From Desulfobulbaceae bacterium (lineage in GTDB: Bacteria > Desulfobacterota > Desulfobulbia > Desulfobulbales > DAOVSZ01): a stretch of DNA of 15,310 bases. A model generated the notes under the pieces. The model ran no database searches, was not told the origin of the DNA, and worked only from the letters and a program-made list of their open reading frames with translations. The DNA is taken from the NCBI GenBank assembly GCA_030627725.1, contig DAOVSZ010000025.1, positions 1 to 15,310 on the forward strand, given 5' to 3'. Below, piece by piece: positions 7,227 to 13,722 of this stretch. How positions within the stretch are numbered: the stretch's first letter is position 1; each line of letters opens with the position of its first letter. Made by a program: the position numbers and the translations under genes.

Positions 7227-8288
7227 ATGAAAGAATTGCTGGAGCTGTTTAAAGGAATCGAACTCTTTTCCGGGCTGCCGGAAGACGAACTTGTTCCTTT
7301 TGCAGAACGGTTTGGGCCGGTTTCTTTTGACAAAGGCAGCCATGTCTTCAGGGAAGGTGAGACGGCTGATAAGATGTATATAGTGGTCAAGGGGGAACTT
7401 GTCGTCTTAAAAGGAATGGAAGGTGGCGAGAGGGAACTGGCACGGCTGATGGAAGGTGAGTGTTTCGGCGAGATGGCGCTCATCTCGATGGAAAAACGAT
7501 TTGCATCAGTAGAGGCAATCACTGATGTGGAATGTCTGGAAATTTCGGAGCAGGATTTTGCCAATCTGGTGAAGGAAGACCACCGCTTTGATCAGAGTGT
7601 GATGCGGGTCCTGACAGACCGGTTGCGGGTTTCCGAAGACCTGGCAAGCCAGAATATCATGAACGCCTATCACACCCTTATCTTTTCCCTTGCCACCCTG
7701 GCTGAAAACCGGGATCCAGAGACCGGCGCGCACCTCAATCGGGTAAGAAACTACTGCTACTGCCTCTCAAACCTGTTGAGTGAACTTCCTGCCTACCGCG
7801 ATAAAATTACCCCGCCGTTTATTAAAACCATCTATATTGTTTCACCCCTGCATGACATCGGCAAGGTCGGTATCAAAGACGATGTCCTGCTCAAACCCGG
7901 CCGGCTGACCAAGGAGGAATTCGAGGTAATGAAGACCCACAGCGCCATTGGCGCTGAGACCATCAAGAAGGTGGTGGACAGCTGTCCGCATTTTACCTTT
8001 CAGATGGCCTATAGCGTAATCCGCTACCACCATGAACGTTTTGACGGCAAAGGCTATCCCGAAGGTCTGGCCGGCGAGGATATCCCGCTGGAAGCCAGGA
8101 TAATGGCATTGGCGGATGTCTATGACGCCCTTCTTTCCAAGCGTGTCTACAAGGAATCATTCGATTATGAAAAAAGCGTCGCGATCATTGCCGAGGGCAG
8201 CGGCACCCAGTTTGATCCGGATATCGCCCAGGTGATGCTGGACAATATCGACGAGTTTGTCACTATTCATAAAAGAAATGTTGATTAG
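7227..8288 (+). CDS. Cyclic-nucleotide-binding / HD-GYP domain protein (candidate c-di-GMP phosphodiesterase)
   Basis: HD-GYP proteins hydrolyse cyclic di-GMP with a di- or tri-iron/metal centre and lower this second messenger. The N-terminal part (about 8-135) is a cNMP-binding beta-roll: KGSHVFREGETADKMYIVVKGELVV, then FGEMALISMEKRFASVEA, with E82 and R91 at phosphate-cassette positions. The HD-GYP domain follows at about 148-345: ETGAHLNRV with H169, LHDIGKVGI with H209/D210 and K213, H238 in MKTHSAIGA, and HHERFDGKGYP (268-278). Thus all signature residues are present. The start is ATG 7227 (353 aa) because AGGAGG at 7214-7219 precedes it by 7 nt; the upstream open frame to TTG 7140 is not needed. 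No transmembrane segment is visible, so it should be cytosolic. A plausible role is coupling cAMP or another ligand to c-di-GMP turnover; whether the roll binds a nucleotide is untested. Confidence 0.9.
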   Translation: MKELLELFKGIELFSGLPEDELVPFAERFGPVSFDKGSHVFREGETADKMYIVVKGELVVLKGMEGGERELARLMEGECFGEMALISMEKRFASVEAITDVECLEISEQDFANLVKEDHRFDQSVMRVLTDRLRVSEDLASQNIMNAYHTLIFSLATLAENRDPETGAHLNRVRNYCYCLSNLLSELPAYRDKITPPFIKTIYIVSPLHDIGKVGIKDDVLLKPGRLTKEEFEVMKTHSAIGAETIKKVVDSCPHFTFQMAYSVIRYHHERFDGKGYPEGLAGEDIPLEARIMALADVYDALLSKRVYKESFDYEKSVAIIAEGSGTQFDPDIAQVMLDNIDEFVTIHKRNVD

Positions 8289-8451
8289 AGTTGTCGGCTT
8301 TTAACACTGAGATTGAGAATTCCGCGGAGTGGTTCAATTCAACGATGAGATAAGCTGCATCTATTGGCAGGTGCAGCTGCCAAGTAACGAAAACCGCCGT
8401 GCCTCTCTCTTGCTGTCAGCTTCATTAATTATATTAAAATTAGGGAAAATT

Positions 8452-8898
8452 ATGTTTACCATCATTAAAAAAATTCTTACAAAAAAGCCAACACAATCAG
8501 CGCCAACAGAAGAAAACGAGTTGAGAAACCATATAGCTGCCGGAGTTTTGCTGCTTGAGGCGGCTCATGTAGATAACGAATGTACTGAAGAAGAGATGGA
8601 GCATGTGGTCCAGACCCTCAAGGTCACGTTCGACCTGGCCGATGACTGTGTGAATGAACTCATTGAAGAAGCCCACAGGGCAAGAGAGAATGCCGTGGAT
8701 CTCTGGCAGTTCACGAATCACATGAACCAGAATTATACCCAGGAAGAAAAGGTGAAAGTGATGGAAGACGTCTGGCGTATTATTCATGCCGATGGCCAGC
8801 TCGAACGGCATGAAGACCATTTTGCTCATAAACTGGCCAACCTCCTCAGGCTCACCCACAAACAGATGATTGATGCAAAACTACAAGCACGAAATTAA
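8452..8898 (+). CDS. TerB-family protein (tellurite-resistance-like fold)
   Basis: This 148-aa all-helical protein belongs to the TerB superfamily, named for tellurite resistance but widely used as a metal-linked regulatory or scaffold domain. After a basic N-terminus (MFTIIKKILTKKP) comes a TerB domain with two acidic, pseudo-symmetric stretches. These are LLLEAAHVDNECTEEEMEHV at about 33-52 and IIHADGQLERHEDHFAHKLANLL at about 110-132, typical of the COG4103-like branch. ATG 8452 is preferred (AGGGAAAA just upstream) over the GTG at 8329, whose extra 41 codons look non-coding. No ter-cluster partners are nearby, so tellurite resistance should not be assumed. It converges with the CheR-like gene. 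Confidence 0.8.
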   Translation: MFTIIKKILTKKPTQSAPTEENELRNHIAAGVLLLEAAHVDNECTEEEMEHVVQTLKVTFDLADDCVNELIEEAHRARENAVDLWQFTNHMNQNYTQEEKVKVMEDVWRIIHADGQLERHEDHFAHKLANLLRLTHKQMIDAKLQARN

Positions 8899-8982
8899 AA
8901 CGTCTGTAAAATATGCCTGCAGAGCTGTCGAATTTTCAGGATCTTTTACGCATGATCAAAAATATATAAACCACAACCCCCC

Positions 8983-9807
8983 CTATCTCCGTATTTGTTT
9001 CCGATAAATCTTCAGGTTTGAGCGCCAGGGAACAAAAGCTTCAGTCTGCTCGGGCAGTTCCTCGTGAATACCGATGATCAAGGCCCCTCCGTTGTCGAGC
9101 TTTTCGGACAGCCTTTCCAGAATTCTCTTCTGGAGAGCGCTGTCATAATAAGTAAAGACCAGGTTTCGGCACAAAATAAGCTGAAAAGGCCCATCCGGCA
9201 TGCTCTGACGGATGTCCTGGCGGCAGAACTCAGTCATGGCGCGAAATTCCGGCCTGAGACAAAACCGGCCATCCACTTTGTCAAAGGCTTCCTTTTGCCA
9301 CCGGTCCGGCAGTTCCTTCAGGCTGCTCGGCTGATAGCAGGCCCGCGCCGCTCTTTCCAGCATGGTCCGGTCACTATCGGTGGCAATGACCCTTATATCC
9401 ATTTCCGGCGATTTTCCCGCAGCCACGAACTTCCAGAGCAGGGCCAGGGTATACGGTTCTTCTCCCGACGCGCAGCCCGCGCACAAGCACCGCAGGAACC
9501 GGCTGCCCTCTTGTTCCGCCTTCTGCGCCAGCTCCGGCAGCACATCCCTGCCAAGCGCCTGGAACACACCCCTGTCCCGGTAAAACCTGGAAATCGTAAT
9601 CCGGCATAATGTGTCGAGAACCTCCCATTCGTCTTGTTTTTCCTCAAGACAGGATCGGTACTCGGCAACGTCAGAAAGGCCCAGTTCTCTGAGCCGCCGC
9701 TCTATCCGTTTGCAGGTCTGCCTGCGGACCTTGCGAAACCCAGGCCACCGCATATTCATCTGAGGCAGAGCCCACTTGAGAAACGCCACACAATCGTTGT
9801 CCTTCAT
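8983..9807 (-). CDS. CheR-family SAM-dependent methyltransferase
   Basis: CheR enzymes methylate glutamates of chemoreceptors; many stand-alone homologues have other or unknown targets. In this 274-aa reading (ATG 9807) the N-terminal helical domain ends in RITISRFYRDRGVF. The SAM fold carries the glycine motif CAGCASGEEPYTLALLW (about 109-125), the acidic motif IATDSD (about 141-146) and LILCRNLVFTYYD (about 210-222) in place of the usual CRNVLIYF. The domain finishes GGALIIGIHEELP. A TTG at 9828 would add seven residues; neither start has a strong ribosome binding site. No cheB, receptor or other che gene is in view, so its target is unknown. It converges with the TerB gene (84-nt gap, no clear terminator). 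Confidence 0.85.
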   Translation of the reverse strand: MKDNDCVAFLKWALPQMNMRWPGFRKVRRQTCKRIERRLRELGLSDVAEYRSCLEEKQDEWEVLDTLCRITISRFYRDRGVFQALGRDVLPELAQKAEQEGSRFLRCLCAGCASGEEPYTLALLWKFVAAGKSPEMDIRVIATDSDRTMLERAARACYQPSSLKELPDRWQKEAFDKVDGRFCLRPEFRAMTEFCRQDIRQSMPDGPFQLILCRNLVFTYYDSALQKRILERLSEKLDNGGALIIGIHEELPEQTEAFVPWRSNLKIYRKQIRR

Positions 9808-9866
9808 GATTTTTTCAGGATACAACAAAAAACATCTCTTATCCAGACAAGGAACAACATGACCTT

Positions 9867-9927
9867 ATTGACTTCGTTGACAAAGTCCGGCTTAGAGGCG
9901 AAACAAAAGGAAGTCAACGAAGTCAAT
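9867..9927. repeat. 15-bp perfect inverted repeat
   Basis: ATTGACTTCGTTGAC (9867-9881) and its exact reverse complement (9913-9927) flank a 31-nt spacer. The repeat lies between the divergent-side start of the CheR-like gene and the nuclease remnant. No T-tract follows, so it is not a normal terminator. It may be an element end, a recombination site or an operator. Confidence 0.7.
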
Positions 9928-9953
9928 TACGTAAGTTCCTGATGATCGAGTGC

Positions 9954-10120
9954 GATAACCCGCTGGTGGGTATCCTGCTCTGCACGAAAAGGACCATGCT
10001 CTGGCGGAATATGCCTTGGCCGGTATGGACAATGGGCTTTTCGTTTCTAAATACCAGCTTGAACTCCCGAAGAAAGGGGAAATGCAACAATTTATCGAAG
10101 AACAGATGAGGGAAGTATAA
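9954..10120 (+). pseudogene. 3' remnant of a DUF1016/YhcG-type nuclease gene, frameshifted
   Basis: Two adjoining frames together encode the C-terminal tail of the DUF1016 (PDDEXK-type, YhcG-like) family. The first frame reads DNPLVGILLCT at 9954-9986. The second, from 9986, reads EKDHALAEYALAG, MDNGLFVSKYQLELPKKGEM and QQFIEEQMREV, ending at TAA 10118-10120. The join needs a one-base shift at about 9985, consistent with a single-base deletion. Everything upstream of DNP, including the catalytic core, is absent, so the locus is a dead fragment. A gene with an intact N-terminal half of the same family starts at 14661, so the family is present twice in this window. The identification is from recalled family C-termini (GILLC, EYAL, SKYQL, LPKK) and was not searched. 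Confidence 0.75.
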
Positions 10121-10153
10121 AAAAGGAAAATAAATCTGTATAATCCACATTGA

Positions 10154-10181
10154 TTAAATATATAAAATTTTATATATTTAA
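10154..10181. promoter_or_regulatory. 28-bp perfect AT palindrome, likely toxin-antitoxin operator
   Basis: Bases 10154-10181 form a perfect palindrome made only of A and T, centred between 10167 and 10168. It ends 3 nt before the toxin ATG, so it occupies the place of the ribosome binding site and probably the -10 region (several TATATT/TATAAA-like hexamers). Autorepression by the antitoxin or the complex is usual in this class, so this is the natural operator candidate. Confidence 0.65.
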
Positions 10182-10184
10182 GAC

Positions 10185-10502
10185 ATGAAGCAAATAGAAT
10201 TTCACGGAACATCCAGAAAAGAAATAAAAAAATTCCCTGAACAAGCAAAGAAGGAGGCTGGTCACCAACTCATGCGCATCCAGCGAGGTCTTGAACCATC
10301 AGACTGGAAACAAATGAGTAACATTGGTCAAGGTGTTCGCGAGATTCGGATTCACCATGGAGGGCAATATCGGATTATTTATGTGGTCCGATTCAAGGAT
10401 GCTATTCATGTCCTTCACGCTTTTCAAAAGAAAACGCAAAAAACTCAGGCAAAGGACATTGAAATTTCCCGCAAGCGGTATAAGGAAATTCAAGGAGGCT
10501 GA
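10185..10502 (+). CDS. higB: HigB/RelE-superfamily toxin (phage Gp49-like family)
   Basis: Members are small ribosome-dependent mRNA interferases held inactive by a partner antitoxin. The 105-aa sequence fits the Gp49/HigB branch: an N-terminal basic helix pair (SRKEIKKFPEQAKKEAGHQLMRIQRGL), then GVREIRIHHGGQYRIIYVVRF (about 50-70), IHVLHAFQKKTQKT (about 74-87), and a C-terminal helix ISRKRYKEIQ. The key basic and aromatic positions of the fold are kept. The ATG at 10185 stands 3 nt from a 28-bp palindrome and has no Shine-Dalgarno sequence, unlike the antitoxin gene, so toxin translation may be weak or leaderless. Toxin precedes antitoxin, the order typical of HigBA. Confidence 0.88.
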   Translation: MKQIEFHGTSRKEIKKFPEQAKKEAGHQLMRIQRGLEPSDWKQMSNIGQGVREIRIHHGGQYRIIYVVRFKDAIHVLHAFQKKTQKTQAKDIEISRKRYKEIQGG

Positions 10503-10505
10503 ATT

Positions 10506-10787
10506 ATGACGGAAAAATACGACAACGTGTGGGATGCCATTTATGATGACGACCCGACAAGAGCTGAGAGCCTGAAAATAAAAAGTGAACTCATGATACG
10601 GGTTGAGGAATTTATTAAAGAAAATGGTCTCACTCAGAAGGAAGCAGCCAAGCTCCTCGGTGTCACACAGCCACGTATCAGTGATCTTGTTCGAGGGAAA
10701 ATTGACCGTTTCACAATTGATATGCTGATCAACATGCTTTCCCAGGCCGGTATCAAGGTCGATATCACTATAAAAAAAGCTGCTTAA
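10506..10787 (+). CDS. higA: HigA-type XRE-family antitoxin
   Basis: This 93-aa protein is the cognate antitoxin and probable autorepressor. After an acidic N-terminus (YDNVWDAIYDDDPTRAE) that could cover the toxin, a helix-turn-helix of the HTH_37/XRE type spans about 32-75: MIRVEEFIKENGLTQKEAAK, LLGVTQPRISDLVRGKIDRF and TIDMLINML. The end AGIKVDITIKKAA is typical of the family. The gene follows the toxin stop by 3 nt and has a strong AAGGAGG at 10492-10498, giving it a better translation signal than the toxin. Together the pair forms a type II toxin-antitoxin module. Confidence 0.92.
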   Translation: MTEKYDNVWDAIYDDDPTRAESLKIKSELMIRVEEFIKENGLTQKEAAKLLGVTQPRISDLVRGKIDRFTIDMLINMLSQAGIKVDITIKKAA

Positions 10788-10824
10788 TCGGTATCTATTC
10801 AGCTGCACCTCATCTGTGAACGAT

Positions 10825-10863
10825 CAGGCCTTCTCGCATAGTCAACTATGGCTCGGCGGCCTG
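10825..10863. repeat. Nested inverted repeat downstream of higA
   Basis: CAGGCC (10825-10830) pairs with GGCCTG (10858-10863), and inside it CATAGT (10837-10842) pairs with ACTATG (10845-10850). The two stems are separated by internal loops of 6 and 7 nt. No T-tract follows on either strand. The surrounding 10788-10900 DNA is GC-richer than its flanks and has no supported ORF. It looks like a structured intergenic repeat, possibly dispersed in the genome. Confidence 0.5.
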
Positions 10864-11075
10864 CGTGTCCACATCTAAGGCGCCCCGAAGGAAGTGCCTT
10901 AAGATATCCGCTATTTTGAACTGGAAGCCAGCGAAGAGGCGGCTGATGGTGTGGGAAAAGATGTGATTGAGATAATCAGGCTCGCTATCCACTCAACGAA
11001 TGAGTCCGTCCTTTTCATTTTACTGCGGATAAAATTTTCTATTTGAAATTTCAACCAGCTGAGAGAAGTGACTTG

Positions 11076-11294
11076 ATGATCAAGGTTTCCTGTCATGCCG
11101 GTTACCGGGGCGAGGAGTCGCCGGAAAGGTTTTTTCTGGGAGAGAGAAAGGTTGAGGTGGTTGAGATATTAGACCGCTGGCAGGGGACTGATCACAGGTA
11201 TTTCAAGGTGAAGGGGGATGATAAGGCTATCTATATTATCCGCCATGATTCCTCTGCGGATAAATGGGAACTGACCATGTTTGATAGAACCTGA
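11076..11294 (+). CDS. Small uncharacterised protein, 72 aa
   Basis: I do not recognise a named family. The 72-aa sequence is compact and well coded: MIKVSCHAGYRGEESPERFF, LGERKVEVVEILDRWQGTDH, RYFKVKGDDKAIYIIRHDSS, then ADKWELTMFDRT. It reads as a single all-beta domain in which a ligand, cofactor or nucleic-acid surface might sit; the motifs ILDRWxGxDHRYFKV and IIRHDxxxDxWEL look family-like rather than random. ATG 11076 follows GAGAGAAG by about 7 nt and is preferred to the TTG at 11043. It is plus strand, 129 nt upstream of the phosphoesterase gene, and could be in the same transcript. Confidence 0.7.
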   Translation: MIKVSCHAGYRGEESPERFFLGERKVEVVEILDRWQGTDHRYFKVKGDDKAIYIIRHDSSADKWELTMFDRT

Positions 11295-11423
11295 ACATGA
11301 TAAAATACCCAAATGTCACGCCAGATCCCAGAATACATTAACCTGAAAGACTTTGTCATAGTAGTCAACAACGTTCCGCGAGCCATCATTACCTGATACC
11401 GTAACTCCTGGAAAGAACAAAGA

Positions 11424-12224
11424 ATGAAAGCGATCTGGCTGACAGACATCCACTTAGAATTTCTGAACGATTCCGCATGCATCGGTTTCCTGGAGAAACT
11501 GAATGATAAGAACGCCGATGCTGTTTTGATAACTGGAGATATCGCCCAGGCCACAACGATTGAAAAACACCTCTCCAGGATGACAGAAGAGTTGGCCGCC
11601 CCCATCTATTTCGTCCTTGGGAATCATGACTACTATTACGGTTCGGTTGATGGGGTCCGGTCGATTATTGCCGGCTTGACAAGGAGATCGCCGCACCTGC
11701 ACTGGCTCAACAACTGTGGTCCTGTAAAACTGACCGGCAACACTTGCCTTATCGGCCACGACGGGTGGGGAGACGCGCGACTCGGAGACTATGACAACAC
11801 GCGAATTAAGCTTAACGATTTCCGGCTGATCTCGGAACTCACCGGGCTTTCGAAAGAAGATCTTTGCAATACATTACAACGCCTTGGAGATGAAGCTGCA
11901 GACCACTTTCGAGCGGTCCTGCCCAAGGCCCTGGAGATTGCCGGGCATGTGGTGGTCCTCACCCACGTGCCTCCTTTTCCTGAGGCGACCTGGCATGAGG
12001 GGAACTACAGTGACAATGACTGGCTTCCGTTTTTTTCGTGCAAGGCTGTCGGGGACGTTCTTTTTGAATCAATGCAGAATAACCCGCACAAACGAATGAC
12101 CGTGCTGTGCGGTCATACCCATGGTGGCGGAAAATCTCAGATACTGCCAAACCTCGTGACCTTGACCGGCCAGGCCCGATATGGCTACCCTGTTATTCAA
12201 GAGATATTTGAGTGGGATGATTGA
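11424..12224 (+). CDS. Calcineurin-like metallophosphoesterase
   Basis: Enzymes of this superfamily hydrolyse phosphomonoesters, phosphodiesters or nucleotides with two metals. The 266-aa protein shows every block in order: TDIHLEF with D8 and H10, ITGDIAQ with D39, LGNHDYYYG with N67 and H68, LTHVPPF with H181, and CGHTHGGG with H231 and H233. No signal peptide or transmembrane segment is visible, so it is likely cytosolic. The substrate cannot be told; the long middle part (about 85-160) is not a standard cAMP phosphodiesterase or Ser/Thr phosphatase insert that I recognise. ATG 11424 follows GGAAAGAA. It converges with the Fic gene, with only 15 nt between the stops. Confidence 0.88.
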   Translation: MKAIWLTDIHLEFLNDSACIGFLEKLNDKNADAVLITGDIAQATTIEKHLSRMTEELAAPIYFVLGNHDYYYGSVDGVRSIIAGLTRRSPHLHWLNNCGPVKLTGNTCLIGHDGWGDARLGDYDNTRIKLNDFRLISELTGLSKEDLCNTLQRLGDEAADHFRAVLPKALEIAGHVVVLTHVPPFPEATWHEGNYSDNDWLPFFSCKAVGDVLFESMQNNPHKRMTVLCGHTHGGGKSQILPNLVTLTGQARYGYPVIQEIFEWDD

Positions 12225-12239
12225 AAATGTTTTCACCAA

Positions 12240-13568
12240 TTATGTTAGTTTTTCTTTGAGATCAGGTACAGCTGTAAAAGTGAATTTCCTGCCTGATTTA
12301 TGCATTTCTAACAAACCAAATGCGTGCAAACCGATCAAGTCAGCTCTTGCTGTTTGATAAACAACCCCATGAATCGCCATGTGGGTCTTGAATGTAAATA
12401 TTCTATCAGGTCGATCTAGCGCACTTACTAGAAGAGACCTTTGTCTAAGGTTTAAATGAGGCTGTTTCTTTAAAAATTGTATTGCATCACGAGATTCTTT
12501 CTGTTTTCTGGCCAGATAAATTCTCAGCTCATCTATGGCGAGCCGAATTGCTCGTAGATGAAACATGATAAAATATGTTATATCACTTTCATCAATCTCT
12601 GAGTACAGAAACGAGCGATAATATTGAATAGCAGCTTTACGCATTATCCTTGAAATTGAAAGATATTCAAAGAGCCAGTATTTTCTTTTGAGCATGTACC
12701 AATAAAAGAGTGCTCTGGCTGTCCGCCCATTACCATCCGCAAAAGGATGAAGATATGCCAACCAGAAATGCAAAATGATTCCCCGTATAACAGGGTGAAC
12801 GAACTCTTCACCATCTTCTGTATTTGCAAAATCACACAAACGCTTGATAGATTCACCGATCGTACCAGACAGTGGAGGCGTGTGAAGCACTTGATCTTTC
12901 TCATCATAAACCCTTATGTCTCCGTCTTCTTCTATTCTAAACCTTCCCTCTTGATCTGAAGAATCAAGTGTATCCTTCGAAATATGCTTGTGAAAAGTTA
13001 ATAATAGTTCTGGGCTGAGTTCTTCGGCTAGATGGTCTCTAATTTTTGTAATCGTTATATAATTGTTAAAGATCATCCTCTCCGCATGATTGGTCGGCTG
13101 TCTCCCTGATCGCAACATTTCTTTTGCTACAACCCTTGTTGTTGCAGCACCCTCGAGCTGACTTGAGGTGATGGCCTCCTCCATAATTGATTTCAATAAA
13201 TAGCGCTGCCTTTCTTCAGATTGCAGCGCTGGTTCGTCGATCAAAATTTGTCCCGCAGCATTTTGATCCAAAAAATGCAGCGCCTTCTGGGCGCTGTCCG
13301 GTATCCAGTAGTTAAAGATTTTACCCTTCCCATCTTTCAACGGTATACTTTTTACCTCTCGCATGAGCCTGCTTAGCTTGAGAGCAGCCCACGCTTCTTC
13401 CGGCTTGACTTTATCAGGTAAGCGCTGATGCTTGAATTTATCCCAGTACATGTATTCAACGTTCGCTTTCGCAATGAGCTGAGCGTGGAGACCTGTAGCT
13501 TCTATCAAGAAGCCTTGATCCTCATTGAATATTTGCCTCCAGTCTGGTGCTTGTTCAGGAATCTTCAT
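12240..13568 (-). CDS. Class II Fic-domain protein (probable AMP-transferase) with C-terminal DNA-binding-like domain
   Basis: Fic enzymes transfer AMP (or similar groups) to target hydroxyls. Numbering from the TTG at 13577: the inhibitory motif SSQLEG at 138-143 fits [S/T]xxxE[G/N] on an N-terminal helix, so it is class II and self-inhibited by E142. The active-site motif HPFADGNGRTAR (277-288) is complete, with catalytic H277 and D281. The 230-237 loop VLHTPPLS matches the flap region. The last ~75 residues (RQRSLLVSALDRP to FTAVPDL) look like a winged helix, as in SoFic-like proteins. I prefer ATG 13568 (442 aa); TTG 13577 adds three residues. Neither has a strong ribosome binding site. 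A dense TTAGTA array begins 11 nt upstream, suggesting autoregulation. No toxin partner gene is adjacent. Confidence 0.92.
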   Translation of the reverse strand: MKIPEQAPDWRQIFNEDQGFLIEATGLHAQLIAKANVEYMYWDKFKHQRLPDKVKPEEAWAALKLSRLMREVKSIPLKDGKGKIFNYWIPDSAQKALHFLDQNAAGQILIDEPALQSEERQRYLLKSIMEEAITSSQLEGAATTRVVAKEMLRSGRQPTNHAERMIFNNYITITKIRDHLAEELSPELLLTFHKHISKDTLDSSDQEGRFRIEEDGDIRVYDEKDQVLHTPPLSGTIGESIKRLCDFANTEDGEEFVHPVIRGIILHFWLAYLHPFADGNGRTARALFYWYMLKRKYWLFEYLSISRIMRKAAIQYYRSFLYSEIDESDITYFIMFHLRAIRLAIDELRIYLARKQKESRDAIQFLKKQPHLNLRQRSLLVSALDRPDRIFTFKTHMAIHGVVYQTARADLIGLHAFGLLEMHKSGRKFTFTAVPDLKEKLT

Positions 13569-13578
13569 GTCTATCAAG

Positions 13579-13722
13579 TACTAATTTAGTAGTTATTAGT
13601 AGTTATTAGTAGTTCGGCAAAAAACAGCAAGCCTTACGTCAAATACTAACTTATCTCAAATTAGTATTTTTGCAAGCCATAAAATACTAATTTAGTATTT
13701 TTTAGTAATTGTTAGTAGTTCG
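13579..13722 (-). promoter_or_regulatory. TTAGTA/TACTAA operator array upstream of the Fic gene
   Basis: The hexamer TTAGTA occurs seven times (starts 13586, 13596, 13606, 13661, 13692, 13702, 13712) and its complement TACTAA three times (13579, 13644, 13685). Two arrays share one plan: TACTAAT, then three 10-bp units starting TTAGTA, ending TTAGTAGTTCG; they start 106 bp apart (13579 and 13685). Between them is a 9-bp inverted repeat AAATACTAA/TTAGTATTT (13641-13649, 13661-13669), and array 2 begins with a 10-bp-armed palindrome (13681-13701). The 10-bp period puts all sites on one face of the helix. It covers the Fic promoter region. Confidence 0.8.

Noticed and set aside
8329..8451. 41-codon N-terminal extension of the TerB-like protein from a GTG
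   Set aside because: The extension lacks family similarity; ATG 8452 with AGGGAAAA upstream gives the usual TerB-like length.
9064..9609. 181-codon plus-strand ORF antisense to the CheR-like gene
   Set aside because: It is the complement of a gene with clear SAM-methyltransferase motifs and shows low-complexity Arg/Pro/Ala content typical of shadows.
9867..9927. Inverted repeat as an integron attC site
   Set aside because: The GTTRRRY/RYYYAAC core boxes do not fit and there is no integrase gene in view.
11313..11396. 27-codon ORF (MSRQIPEYINLKDFV...) before the phosphoesterase
   Set aside because: No ribosome binding site and no recognisable similarity; too short to support.
13579..13722. 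TTAGTA repeats as a CRISPR or tandem-repeat locus
   Set aside because: Units are 10 bp with no spacers and lie in a promoter position; an operator array explains them better.
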